DNA of 64,000 nt from Hymenobacter montanus (GCF_014699115.1 NZ_JACXAD010000018.1:1-64000); one strand, 5' to 3'; numbered from the stretch's first letter, positions 9,079 to 17,531 are shown. Notes: generated by a model not told the origin, from the letters alone. Made by a program: numbers and translations.

Positions 9079-9810
9079 ATGATTCTTCGCGCCGACCATC
9101 TGATTAAAAAGTACAAATCCCGCACCGTAGTTAACGATATGTCGGTTACGGTGGAGCAGGGCGAAATCGTCGGGCTGCTCGGGCCCAATGGCGCCGGCAA
9201 AACCACCTGCTTCTACATGATGGTGGGTATGGTGAAGCCCAATGCCGGCCGCATCTTTCTCGATAGCACCGAGATAACGACCATGCCCATCTACCAGCGG
9301 GCGCGGCTGGGCGTAGGGTACCTGGCTCAGGAAGCCAGCGTGTTCCGCGACCTGAGCGTGGAGGAAAACATCATGGCCGTGCTCGAAATGACCAGCATGA
9401 AAAAAGAGGCTCGCCGCGCCAAAGTAGAGGAACTGCTCCAGGAGTTCAGCCTGACCCACGTGCGCAAAAATCTGGGCAAGGTGCTGAGCGGGGGCGAGCG
9501 GCGCCGCACCGAAATCGCCCGGGCCCTGGCCGTTGATCCCAAGTTCGTGCTGCTCGACGAGCCCTTCGCCGGGGTTGACCCCATCGCCACCGAAGAAATT
9601 CAAGGCATTGTATCCAAGCTCAAGCACCGCAACATTGGGGTGCTCATTACCGACCACGATGTGAACGCTACCCTCAACATTGTAGACCGGGCCTACCTGC
9701 TTTTCGAAGGCAAGCTGCTCAAAGCCGGTACCGCCGAAGATCTTGCCAGCGACGAAACCGTACGCCGGGTGTACCTGGGTAAAAACTTCGAATTGAAAAG
9801 GACGTTTTAA
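9079..9810 (+). CDS. lptB: LPS export ABC transporter ATP-binding protein LptB
   Basis: 243 residues, the usual LptB length. Walker A GPNGAGKTT (~residue 38), Q-loop YLAQEASVF, signature LSGGERRRTEIARAL, Walker B VLLDEPFAGVDP and H-loop ITDHDV are all present. The DEPFAGVDP and NVNATL-type ending are diagnostic of LptB within the ABC ATPases. It powers lipopolysaccharide extraction from the inner membrane with LptFG, which are not in the window. Start set by the N-terminal MILRADHLIKKYKSR and by the adjacent promoter box. Confidence 0.95.
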   Translation: MILRADHLIKKYKSRTVVNDMSVTVEQGEIVGLLGPNGAGKTTCFYMMVGMVKPNAGRIFLDSTEITTMPIYQRARLGVGYLAQEASVFRDLSVEENIMAVLEMTSMKKEARRAKVEELLQEFSLTHVRKNLGKVLSGGERRRTEIARALAVDPKFVLLDEPFAGVDPIATEEIQGIVSKLKHRNIGVLITDHDVNATLNIVDRAYLLFEGKLLKAGTAEDLASDETVRRVYLGKNFELKRTF

Positions 9811-9993
9811 TGGGGTAAAAGCCAGTTCAGTCGATGGGGTGCCTTCGAATGACCAGCAGTAAGAATACGACCTAGCTGCGGTGGGCAGAAAGTGGCCTTC
9901 TCGGCTCCTTTTTTCGCCCGGCCTTGGACCTATACCATTGGTGGTAAAGCTGTGTATTTAGCTTGCACCCTCCCAAAACCAATCTGTCAACTC

Positions 9994-11562
9994 ATGCTCG
10001 ACCAGCTACTCGCCAGGGCCGTTCAGTGGAGCAGCTGGCCTCGGTTGTCCCGCGTCCGGCAGCGTCCGCACGAGGTGCAGGCGCGGCTGTTGCGGTACCT
10101 GCTGGCCCGGGCCCAAGCCACCGAATGGGGCCGGCGCTACGGCTTTCGGGAGCGCCTGAACGCCGCCGAATTCGCCCGGCGCGTGCCGGTGAGCACCTAC
10201 GAGCAGCTTTACCCGGAGCTGGAAAAGGTGCTCCGCGGGCAGTCCGATGTGCTGTGGCCCGGTCGCCCGCGCTGGTTTGCCAAAAGCAGCGGCACCACCA
10301 ATGCCCGCAGCAAGTACATCCCCGTCACGGCCGAGGCCCTGCGAGACTGCCACTACCGCGCAGGCCGCGACATGCTGGCCCTGAGCACTTCCTTTTATCC
10401 GCAGGAGCGGCTGCTGGCTGGTAAAACCCTCTCGCTGGGCGGCACCCACGCCGCCAACCCGTTTCGGCCGCAGGAACCCACTTCCCGCACCGGCGACGTG
10501 TCGGCCGTCATCATGCAGCAGTTACCGTGGTGGGCCGAACGAATGCGGACGCCGCCCCTTCACCTGGCCCTGCTGGACGAGTGGGAAGCGAAGATCGAGC
10601 GCATTGCGGCTCATGTTCTCACCCAGGATGTCCGCACACTGGCCGGAGTGCCCACCTGGATGGTGGTGCTCTTGCGGCGAGTAGTGGCCTTGGCTGGCGT
10701 GACCGACCTCACCCAGGTGTGGCCGCACTTACGGCTTTTTCTGCACGGGGCGGTAGCCTTTGGGCCCTACCGCGAGCTGTTTCGCCAGCTTATCCCCGAC
10801 GACCGGATGCGGTACCTGGAGATTTACAGCGCTTCAGAAGGGTACTTCGCCGTACAAGACCAGCCCGACAGCGAAGACCTGCTGCTACTGCTCGAGCACG
10901 GGATCTACTACGAATTCCTGCCCTCCGACCAGTGGGCCACCTCCGACCCGCATCCCATCCCGCTGGCCGAAGTGGAGTTGCATCGGCCCTACGCTTTGGT
11001 GATCAGCACTAATGCCGGATTGTGGCGCTACGTAGTTGGCGACACCGTGCGCTTCACTTCCCTGGCCCCGTACCGGGTGCGGGTTACGGGGCGCACCAAG
11101 CATTTTCTCAATGCTTTCGGCGAAGAAGTCGTTATCGAAAACGCCGAAGCTGCCGTCACTGCTGCCAGTCGCGCTACCGGAGCGACCGTGCGCGACTTTA
11201 CAGCGGCTCCCGTCTGGTTTACGGCGAATAGCGCCTCCTCGCGCGGTGGCCACGAGTGGGTGGTCGAATTCGCCGCCGCGGCCACCATTCCGGATCTCGA
11301 CCAATTCGGGGCGGTACTCGATGCTACGCTGTGTGAACTGAATTCTGATTATGCCGCTAAGCGCCACCGCAGCCTCGCTCTGGCCCCGCCCCGGCTACGG
11401 GCCGTACCCGTGGGTACGTTCGACGCGTGGCTGGCTAGCCAAGGCAAGCTGGGGGGGCAGCATAAAATTCCCCGTCTGCTTAACTCGCGCCACGTGCTGG
11501 AAGCTGTTTTAACGGCCGCCGCGACCCTCAACGGTGGAACGAATCAATGCTCGGTTAAGTAG
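9994..11562 (+). CDS. GH3 (auxin-responsive promoter) superfamily protein
   Basis: About 522 residues from the ATG at 9994 (MLDQLLARAVQW). It has the firefly-luciferase-like fold motifs of GH3 acyl-acid-amido synthetases: FAKSSGTTNARSKYIPVT (ATP-binding loop), YSASEGYFAVQD and LWRYVVGDTVRFTSL (adenylate-binding), and a C-terminal KLGGQHKIPRL motif. Plant GH3 enzymes conjugate amino acids to acyl acids. Bacterial homologues are common in Bacteroidota but their substrates are not established. It stands alone between lptB and a small protein. Confidence 0.88.
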   Translation: MLDQLLARAVQWSSWPRLSRVRQRPHEVQARLLRYLLARAQATEWGRRYGFRERLNAAEFARRVPVSTYEQLYPELEKVLRGQSDVLWPGRPRWFAKSSGTTNARSKYIPVTAEALRDCHYRAGRDMLALSTSFYPQERLLAGKTLSLGGTHAANPFRPQEPTSRTGDVSAVIMQQLPWWAERMRTPPLHLALLDEWEAKIERIAAHVLTQDVRTLAGVPTWMVVLLRRVVALAGVTDLTQVWPHLRLFLHGAVAFGPYRELFRQLIPDDRMRYLEIYSASEGYFAVQDQPDSEDLLLLLEHGIYYEFLPSDQWATSDPHPIPLAEVELHRPYALVISTNAGLWRYVVGDTVRFTSLAPYRVRVTGRTKHFLNAFGEEVVIENAEAAVTAASRATGATVRDFTAAPVWFTANSASSRGGHEWVVEFAAAATIPDLDQFGAVLDATLCELNSDYAAKRHRSLALAPPRLRAVPVGTFDAWLASQGKLGGQHKIPRLLNSRHVLEAVLTAAATLNGGTNQCSVK

Positions 11563-11646
11563 TGAAACAGGAAGTTCGATACAGTGCCACCCAGGCTGGC
11601 CGCCTCAAAGTGCCTTTATGGTTAACTAGTGAAACAGGGAGTTCGA
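11553..11646. repeat. Pair of 27-bp direct repeats at the GH3 3' end
   Basis: The 27 bp at 11553-11579 (including the GH3 stop codon) recur at 11620-11646 with two mismatches; both contain GGTTAA-TAGTGAAACAGG. The second copy again reads as a Val-Asn-stop, so it looks like a partial duplication of the gene tail. Confidence 0.6.
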
Positions 11647-11768
11647 CTGGGAAAACCAACTGTTTAGCTAGCCCGGCAGCTATCTGCGGGTCAGAAGGAG
11701 CTTTATTGAGAAAGGTTTGTTAATATTACCGTACTATTCCCATAAATATTATAATAAGCGCCAATACT

Positions 11769-11996
11769 GTGAACAAGACTTTAGCTTATAAGCGCCCTTA
11801 CAAGTCCCGTAGCGAATCCCGCAGCGAACACCGTGACGAAAGCCGTCGCAAGCGCCAGGAGGCGAAAGATCGCAAGTTTTTAATGCGAGTTGCCAGTGCG
11901 GTTGCTCTCGTGCTGATGATAGCCTTGGGCATCGCGGCCAAAGGGGTAATGGACAAGGATGACCCTTCCGGCCAGCTAACAGAGGTCTCCCGATAG
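11769..11996 (+). CDS. Small single-pass membrane protein, unknown function
   Basis: 75 residues from a GTG codon. A basic/Arg-Ser-Glu-rich head (SRSESRSEHRDESRRKRQEAKDR, residues ~13-35) is followed by one transmembrane helix (VASAVALVLMIALGIAA, ~41-58) and a short acidic tail. The charge pattern suggests a cytoplasmic N-terminus. It ends 22 nt from the convergent AIM24 gene. Family not recognised; the sharp separation of charge and hydrophobic segments argues for a real protein. Confidence 0.55.
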   Translation: MNKTLAYKRPYKSRSESRSEHRDESRRKRQEAKDRKFLMRVASAVALVLMIALGIAAKGVMDKDDPSGQLTEVSR

Positions 11997-12018
11997 GGTT
12001 GGTGGGCGCACCGCGGTC

Positions 12019-12801
12019 CTATTCGTCCATGATATTGCTCAGCAGTCCGCCCAGGACGCTGCCGCTCTCTTTTTGGGTATTGCCTCCACCCGGGGCCAGT
12101 GCCTGAATGAGCTTCTTGACGGGCATCGACTGTATCCACACGCGCCCGGTGCCGCGCAGGGTGGCTAGCAGCAGGCCCTCACCTCCAAAAATCATTGATT
12201 TCAAGCCGCCGGCGCGGGCCACGCTGAAATCAAGGCTGGGCTCGAAGGCAACGACGCAGCCGGTGTCGACCCGCAAAAGCTCGTTGTTTAGTTTCTTCTC
12301 GACGATGGTGCCGCCAGCATGTACGAAAGCTTTGCCATCACCGGTAAGCTTTTGCAAAATGAAGCCCTCGCCTCCAAACAGGCCCGCGCCAAGCTTCTGA
12401 TTGAAATGCAGGCTGATTTTAGTACCCCGGGCGGCCGCCAGGAAGCCGTCTTTCTGCACGATGAGGCCGGCAGGTGTGTCGCCCAAGTTGATGGGAATAA
12501 TCGTGCCGGGGTAAGGAGCTGAGAAAGCCACCCGGCTTTTGCCGTAGCCACCCCGGTGGGTGAAGTGGGTAAGGAACAGCGACTCACCCGTAATCAGGCG
12601 AGTGCCGGCCGAAAATAGTTTGCTCATTAACCCCTTGTCGGGCTCGGAGCCGTCACCCATCTTGGTTTCGAAGGCGATGCCTTCCTCCATATACACCATG
12701 GCCCCGGCCTCGGCAATCACAGTTTCGTTGGGGTCGAGCTCAATTTCCAGAACCTGAATATCGGAGCCGAGAATGCGGTAGTCAACGTCGTGAGAAGTCA
12801 T
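12019..12801 (-). CDS. TIGR00266 / AIM24 family protein
   Basis: 260 residues from the ATG at 12801 (MTSHDVDYRILGSDIQVLE). The open frame continues upstream only because it runs into an insertion-sequence relic. AIM24-like beta-prism features: LDPNETVIAEAGAMVYME near the N-terminus, repeated Gly-rich strands (AGTRLITGESLFLTHF, GLFGGEGFILQKLTG, FGGEGLLLATLRGTG), and a Gly-rich C-terminal tail. Homologues are mitochondrial inner-membrane organisers in fungi, with uncharacterised roles in bacteria. A TACCTTTG box 26 nt upstream supports the start. Confidence 0.85.
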   Translation of the reverse strand: MTSHDVDYRILGSDIQVLEIELDPNETVIAEAGAMVYMEEGIAFETKMGDGSEPDKGLMSKLFSAGTRLITGESLFLTHFTHRGGYGKSRVAFSAPYPGTIIPINLGDTPAGLIVQKDGFLAAARGTKISLHFNQKLGAGLFGGEGFILQKLTGDGKAFVHAGGTIVEKKLNNELLRVDTGCVVAFEPSLDFSVARAGGLKSMIFGGEGLLLATLRGTGRVWIQSMPVKKLIQALAPGGGNTQKESGSVLGGLLSNIMDE

Positions 12802-12827
12802 AACGGTTGGGATGCAAAGGGTAGGGA

Positions 12828-12835
12828 CAAAGGTA
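12828..12835 (-). promoter_or_regulatory. Bacteroidota -7 box of the AIM24 gene
   Basis: TACCTTTG on the minus strand, 26 nt upstream of the ATG at 12801. A second TACCCTTTG (one extra base) lies between it and the start. Confidence 0.5.
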
Positions 12836-12904
12836 AAAATTATCAGGTGTAAGCTTGCCGTAAAAATCGGCGTAAAAACGAGGGTTAGCCGGCGTGTTTG
12901 AAGT

Positions 12905-13140
12905 CGAGCAGCCTCAAAAAATGAGTGCCTGGGGTGGTCGTAAAATGTTCTAGTTGTTCTTCCACTCGGTGAGCAGTTGTCGGACTTGCCGCAAGCTAGT
13001 AAATGAATCGGGACCGTATCCTGCGCGGAGCCATTAAGCCGTTCAGCGTAGGCATTTCGGGTCGGCTTTCCGGGCTGCTGCATCCAGGGCCAGATAATGC
13101 CTTAGCCCGGAGTCCTTGTCGCACCGCACGCAGCCTGGCC
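12905..13140 (-). pseudogene. IS3-family OrfB (DDE integrase) C-terminal fragment
   Basis: One frame gives QQPGKPTRNAYAERLNGS, the hallmark of IS3 integrases just before the catalytic Glu. After a frameshift the next frame gives SLRQVRQLLTEWKNN, a stop, then RPPQALIF, matching the usual end of this family. An upstream RCDKDSG may be a remnant of the second Asp motif. At least one frameshift and two stops make it non-functional. Confidence 0.75.
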
Positions 13141-13262
13141 GGTCTTGCTGCGTAACAGTTGGGCCATTAAGCGCCCGGCGGGCAGGGTAAAGCCGACCCA
13201 GAATGTCGATAGTCTCGCGGTTGAAAGGTCTCGCCGTTATTCATAAGGAAATTATTATCAGG

Positions 13263-13450
13263 TTACAGCTGCTTGAGGCACATTGATTCGCTGACCTGCA
13301 ACTCCATTCTATCATCGTATTCTGTCATCCACACGTAAGAGGTGGCCTCGCCGATACCGTGTTCACGCACCATCTGCGCGACGGTTTGCGCACTCGGTTG
13401 TTGCTGCAAATGGCAATCAACTGGGCTCCGCTGATTCGACTCTTTTTCAT
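13263..13450 (-). pseudogene. IS3-family OrfA fragment, frameshifted
   Basis: From the ATG at 13450 the first frame reads MKKSRISGAQLIAI. The adjoining frame continues with QTVAQMVREHGIGEATSYVW and ends in MCLKQL, the standard helix-turn-helix head of IS3 OrfA. The change of frame between the two halves shows decay. The leucine zipper that normally follows is lost. Confidence 0.75.
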
Positions 13451-13550
13451 CAGGGCAAATTGAAGGTGAGAAAATTACGCCTTTCTCTACTTGCAATTGG
13501 CCTGCTTTTAGGGGCCGCTTACAGATGATCAGCGGCCTATTGGTAGGTAC

Positions 13551-13586
13551 AAAAAAAGAGGCTGACGAGTAGTCAGCCTCTTTTTT
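13551..13586. terminator. Intrinsic terminator of Ig-repeat gene A
   Basis: AAAAAAAGAGGCTGAC paired with GTCAGCCTCTTTTTT around a 5-nt loop, 38 nt past the stop of the gene ending at 13624. The same stem recurs after paralogue B at 17622-17661, showing that the duplication included the terminator. Confidence 0.85.
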
Positions 13587-13623
13587 ACGTACTTTAGAGA
13601 CAGGTCCTCTCGGCCGGTAAGGC

Positions 13624-15759
13624 CTAGTAAGTAGCGGAGAGGGCCTGGCGCACGGTCAGGCGCGCGTGCTGGGTGGTCAGGCGGAACAGATAGACGCCGG
13701 TGGGCAGGTTGGGCAGCGTCACGTGGGTCTGCTCCGGGCTCAGAGCCTGGCTGAACAGGGGCCGGCCGAGCAGGTCGAGCACGGTCAGGCGGCTGGCCGC
13801 ATCCAGCGGGGCCTGGATGAGGAACTGCTGGGGCGCGTCGGTGGCCAGCAGCCAGTCGGCCGCGGGCGGGGCGGCGAGCGCGGCCAGGGGCGAGTAGGTG
13901 CTGGTGCCATCCCGGTCGACCTGCCGCAGGCGGTAGTAGGCCAGTTCCTTCAGGGGGGCGAGGTCGGTGAAGGCGTAGGCGATGATCTGGGCCGAGGTGC
14001 CGGCGGCGGGCACCTGTGCCAGGGGGGCGAAGTCGACGCCGTTCTTGGAGCGTTCGACGGCGAAGAAGGCGCTGTTGAGTTCGCTGGCGGTGGTCCAGGT
14101 GAGCAGGGCCTTGGAGCCGGTGCGGCGGGCGGCGAAGGCGAGCAGTTGCACGGGCAGGGGCTGGGTCACGGTGATGGTGACCTGCGCGCTGTTGGAGCAG
14201 GCGGGCGTCCCTGACGTAGTACCGACGACGGAATAGGTGGTCGTGGTGGTGGGCGAGGCGATGACGGTTGCTCCCGAAGTGGTGTTCAGTCCCGTGCTGG
14301 GCGACCAAGTGTAGGTGGATGCTCCACTGGCCGTCAGGCTAACAAACCCCCCTCGTTTGATGGTGGCGGACGAGGGGGTGACGTTGATGGTGGGCAGCGG
14401 ATTAACCGTGACGGTCACATCCCGGCTATTATTCCCGCAGGAGGTGGTGGTAATCACCCGGTACGAGGTGGTCGTGGTGGGGGCCACAGTTAAGGTTGGA
14501 GCCGTGGAGAGGATGACACCCAGGTTCGAGGTCGCGTACCAGGCGTAGGTCGCATCCGAAATGTTGGAGCTGGCGGTGAAGGTAGTCGAGCTGCCTGAGC
14601 ACGTGGTGCTGGCCGTGGGGCTAACCGCGAAGGTGGCGATGGTGGCCACCGTGACGGGGACCGAGGCGGAAACCGTGCCACAAGGCGTAGTAGCGGTGAC
14701 GGTGTAGGTAGTATTCACGGTGGGGCTGGCCGTGACGGTGGCGCCTGAAGTGGCGCTCAGGCCGGTGGCGGGGGACCAGGAGAAGGTCGCGTTCGGGTTG
14801 TTGGAAATGGCCCTGAGCGTGGTAGAGCTCCCGGCGCAGATCGTGGCCGTGCCGGGCGTGATGCTAACGGTGGGGGCGCCCACCGTGACGGTGACCTCCT
14901 TAGTAATGGTCGAACAATCGCTGGTCGTAGCCACGACCTGGTACGTAGTGGTGCTGCTCGGGGCTACGTCAACTGAGGCCGATGTAGATAGAACGGTCGT
15001 CTGGCCCTTTACGAACCATCTGTACGTTGCGCTGGTGCCGTTGTAGCTGGCGGTAAGGCGGGTTGTTTGCCCGGCGCAAATAACGGGAGCACTGGGTGAG
15101 ATCGTGACATCTTTCACCGGGACCGTTATCTGTTGCGAGCTGGTGCCGCAGGAAGTCGTCCCACTAACGGTGTAGGTCGTTGTCACGGTCGGGTTCACCG
15201 TGAGGGTGCTGCCGGTCTGGTTCGGAATGACTACTCCATTGGCCGACCAGGTGTAGGACGAAGAGCCCCCGGCAGTGAGGGTAGCCGTGCCCCCGACGCA
15301 CACCCCGGTTGCGGGCGTGGAAGCTAAGGTAAGAGCTGGCGTGAAGGTTAGGTAGGCGTAACCAATTTTGTTGTTACCACACTTATTGGGGTCGGACGAG
15401 ACCCGGAATTGAGTGGCCGTAGTAAACGAGGTATTCAAGCGCAGGACCTGAGGAGCATTGAATACGCCGGTAGCGAGTACCTGCACCACGTCCTGAGCTG
15501 GATTAACTGCCTTGGAGATGACTCGGGCCCAGGTCAGCGTGCCATCGGAGGTGGAGTAGGCATCGAATGAGTAAATCGCGCCCGCTGTCGGACAAACCGA
15601 GACACTCGTTCCGCTCTGCCCATTGTTGATGGTTTGGCTTGATAGCGTTCCGTTCGAGTTGTAATAGGAGACCGTGATTTGGTTAGAGCAGTTCTGCCCG
15701 AAGCCAACTAGTGGCATAGATGAGATAAGTACAAAAAGTACTGTAATTAATTTATTCAT
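13624..15759 (-). CDS. Secreted Ig-like-repeat protein with T9SS sorting domain (paralogue A)
   Basis: 711 residues. Signal peptide MNKLITVLFVLISSMPLVGFG, then an N-terminal beta domain with Cys pairs (NCSNQITVSYY ... DPNKCGNNKIGYAYL). Five tandem ~75-90 residue Ig/PKD-like repeats follow (about residues 145-545), most with a Cys pair of the form [IV]CAGxxTTL ... xCGT; the fifth lost its first Cys (TIKRGGFVSL). An FN3-like LPVQLLAFAARR module and a T9SS type A tail (LPNLPTGVYLFRLTT) close the protein. Likely a surface-attached or released adhesin-like protein; no enzyme domain is visible. It is ~90% identical to the protein at 17742-19883. Its upstream region holds the ~95-bp repeat array. 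Confidence 0.85.
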   Translation of the reverse strand: MNKLITVLFVLISSMPLVGFGQNCSNQITVSYYNSNGTLSSQTINNGQSGTSVSVCPTAGAIYSFDAYSTSDGTLTWARVISKAVNPAQDVVQVLATGVFNAPQVLRLNTSFTTATQFRVSSDPNKCGNNKIGYAYLTFTPALTLASTPATGVCVGGTATLTAGGSSSYTWSANGVVIPNQTGSTLTVNPTVTTTYTVSGTTSCGTSSQQITVPVKDVTISPSAPVICAGQTTRLTASYNGTSATYRWFVKGQTTVLSTSASVDVAPSSTTTYQVVATTSDCSTITKEVTVTVGAPTVSITPGTATICAGSSTTLRAISNNPNATFSWSPATGLSATSGATVTASPTVNTTYTVTATTPCGTVSASVPVTVATIATFAVSPTASTTCSGSSTTFTASSNISDATYAWYATSNLGVILSTAPTLTVAPTTTTSYRVITTTSCGNNSRDVTVTVNPLPTINVTPSSATIKRGGFVSLTASGASTYTWSPSTGLNTTSGATVIASPTTTTTYSVVGTTSGTPACSNSAQVTITVTQPLPVQLLAFAARRTGSKALLTWTTASELNSAFFAVERSKNGVDFAPLAQVPAAGTSAQIIAYAFTDLAPLKELAYYRLRQVDRDGTSTYSPLAALAAPPAADWLLATDAPQQFLIQAPLDAASRLTVLDLLGRPLFSQALSPEQTHVTLPNLPTGVYLFRLTTQHARLTVRQALSATY

Positions 15760-16029
15760 GGCACATACAGATTTAATTGAGGTTTATTTATATTGTAGCT
15801 GGAGTCGGTGATAGAAAGCATGAGATAGAAGTAAAGCGCTGATACTCGATCAGCGGAGTTGCGAGAGTGTTTTTAGACCAAGAAGCGACGGGAAGCTACA
15901 GGCTTGAGCACAAGAGCCTGATAAGCAAGTATATAATGATATTGAGAGTGTTAATTAATAGTTATTATTATACAAATTATCAAACCCTGCTTGGTCACTA
16001 TCGGACCCAGCAAGCAGTATCGTACGCGA
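15760..16029. other. AT-rich upstream region of gene A, duplicated upstream of gene B
   Basis: No gene is convincing here. Pieces match the region upstream of paralogue B at 19884-20128 (for example GAGATAGAA, GGGAAGCTAC, TATATAAT, GGCCCAGCAA-type segments in the same order), so it belongs to the duplicated unit and should contain the promoter of gene A. Confidence 0.5.
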
Positions 16030-16670
16030 ACAGGATATTAATAAGAGAAAGTGCACCGGGACTGTGCCCGGGTATAGCCTATAGGATAAAAAATCTGATT
16101 AGTTAATGTTAGCATATAGATAAAGAATGATTAATAAATGAAGAGGGTCTGGCAGCTTCGCCACCGTATGGGCTATTAGGATAAAACTTCTGACTAGCTA
16201 AGGCAAATATACCGGCGCCGAACGATTGATAAAAGAAAAGTGCACGGCAACCGTGCTGCAATATAGTCTATTAAGATGAAAATACTGACCAGCTAAGGCA
16301 AACTGCATAAGTACTCAAAGCTTGATAAGATAAAAGCGCCCGGTAGCTAGGCTACGGTTGGATAAAACTTGTGGCTAACTAAAACGAATATACGAGTGCA
16401 CAAAGCCCGATAAGAGAAAAGTGCACGGCTGCTATGCTACAATATAGGCTATTAGGATAAAACTGCTGACTAACTAAGGCAAATATACAAGCACATAATG
16501 ATTGACAAAAGAAAAGTGCATGGTAGTCTATAGGATAAAATTTCTGGCTAGCTAAAGGGGATGTGCCGTTATAGGATGATTGGTAAAAGAAAAGTGCAGG
16601 ACGGCCTGAATACTACATATCATATAGGACAAAACAGATTAGTGTCTGATGTAAATATTAAATGCATCGA
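16030..16670. repeat. Seven-copy degenerate ~95-bp tandem repeat upstream of gene A
   Basis: The landmark [AT]TAGGATAAAA (allowing one or two changes) occurs at 16081, 16176, 16271, 16358, 16452, 16531 and 16624, giving spacings of 95, 95, 87, 94, 79 and 93 bp. Each unit starts with a GAT[AT]A-AGA-AAAGTGCA block, often with a short inverted repeat such as GCACGGCAACCGTGC, then the landmark, then CTGACTAGCTAAGGCAAATATA. On the minus strand the end of units 2 and 5 reads TATATTTG, a match to the TAnnTTTG promoter box, pointing towards gene A. One further copy stands upstream of gene B. Confidence 0.8.
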
Positions 16671-17138
16671 GAGAGTCAGACTTAAATTAAGACAAATTAT
16701 CAAAGATTTTCTGGTAGGAGTTCAGATGGGCAATAGGAAGGTGTTGACGAATGCGGTAGTCGGGCCGGCGTGAGCAGCGGGAAACTGAAACTCCACGACT
16801 CGCTCACAAGCCGACCAAGGCAATATAAGGTTACTGGCGCTGAAGAGCTCGAACCCGTTGTTGGGCGCGCAATTTAGGCCAAGTGCTTGCGCACAGTCAC
16901 CTAAACACAGGAGGGCGCCTACATGTTCGTACAGTAGCGGCCGTGCCGGCACACGGATGCGCGGCCACTACCGATGAGCTGTGCGGCAGCTACGGTTCCC
17001 CGGCGCACAGGCCGCCACCCGCCGCGTACGGCGGCACAAAGCCAACCGGGCTTAAAGCACTAAGCCGGGCGGTTGGCTAAGGTGAAAACCCGCGAAAAGG
17101 CCGACCAATGCTGCTGCGCTGACGCCGACCGCTGGTAG
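16671..17138. other. Intergenic region without a recognisable gene
   Basis: The first part (to ~16715) matches the end of the upstream region of paralogue B (CTTAAATTAAG, GATTTTCT), marking one edge of the duplication. Beyond it base composition returns to GC-rich. An imperfect hairpin, AGCCAACCGGGCTTA paired with TAAGCCGGGCGGTTGGCT at about 17039-17081, lies downstream of the small gene ending at 17139 and may be its terminator. Confidence 0.45.
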
Positions 17139-17531
17139 CTACTCCTCGGCCGGCAGGTCGGCGCGGGTTTCGGCCGCGGCGGCGTCTGGGTCAAGGGCTG
17201 CTTTTTTGCGCTTGGCTTCCCGGCTGGTGCGCTTCATGAATTCTTCGTCGGTTTCCTCGGGCTCGGGAGTGTACTCGGCATCGACGCCGGGGAACGCCTC
17301 GTCTTCGGCTTCGTCAGGACCGGGCTTTTCGCCGAACTGACCGGCGCGGTCCACCAGTTTTTTGTCGCGCACGTGGCGGCCCAGGAACTGGTTGATTTGC
17401 TCGATACTGTAATTGGAAGTGATTTCACCCAGCGGGTTTACCCCAATCTCAAACCCTTCCAACTCTTTATGGACGCGGGCTTTCTTATCGGGATCGGGTT
17501 TTTGTTTGGGCTTGACGGGTTTTTTAGCCAT
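17139..17531 (-). CDS. Small charged hypothetical protein
   Basis: 130 residues from the ATG at 17531 (MAKKPVKPKQKPDPDKK), preferred over an ATG 63 nt upstream because the Lys/Pro-rich head looks like a natural N-terminus. Residues ~25-65 (KELEGFEIGVNPLGEI, YSIEQINQFLGRHVRDKKL) look like a small folded helical domain. The rest is acidic and disordered, ending with a basic RTSREAKRKKAAL and an Ala/Glu tail. No signal or membrane segment, so cytoplasmic. Family not recognised. It sits between the two Ig-repeat paralogues. Confidence 0.65.
   Translation of the reverse strand: MAKKPVKPKQKPDPDKKARVHKELEGFEIGVNPLGEITSNYSIEQINQFLGRHVRDKKLVDRAGQFGEKPGPDEAEDEAFPGVDAEYTPEPEETDEEFMKRTSREAKRKKAALDPDAAAAETRADLPAEE

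Larger units (their letters stand above)
12905..13450 (-). mobile_element. Internally deleted IS3-family insertion sequence relic
   Basis: The head of an IS3 OrfA (13263-13450) is followed in the same direction by the tail of an IS3 OrfB integrase (12905-13140), each with frameshifts. Only about 0.55 kb of a usual 1.2-1.4 kb element is left; the region between the OrfA helix-turn-helix and the last catalytic segment is missing. No terminal inverted repeats could be placed with confidence. Confidence 0.7.

Noticed and set aside
12802..13083. Long N-terminal extension of the AIM24 protein
   Set aside because: The extra 94 codons read through the promoter region into an IS3 transposase fragment; the true start is at 12801.
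13529..14308. 259-codon frame on the same strand as Ig-repeat gene A
   Set aside because: Out-of-frame reading of the certain secreted gene, rich in Arg/His/Pro as expected of a frame shadow.
16030..16670. CRISPR array
   Set aside because: The repeats are ~95 bp, degenerate and head-to-tail with no unique spacers of constant length, and no cas gene is nearby.
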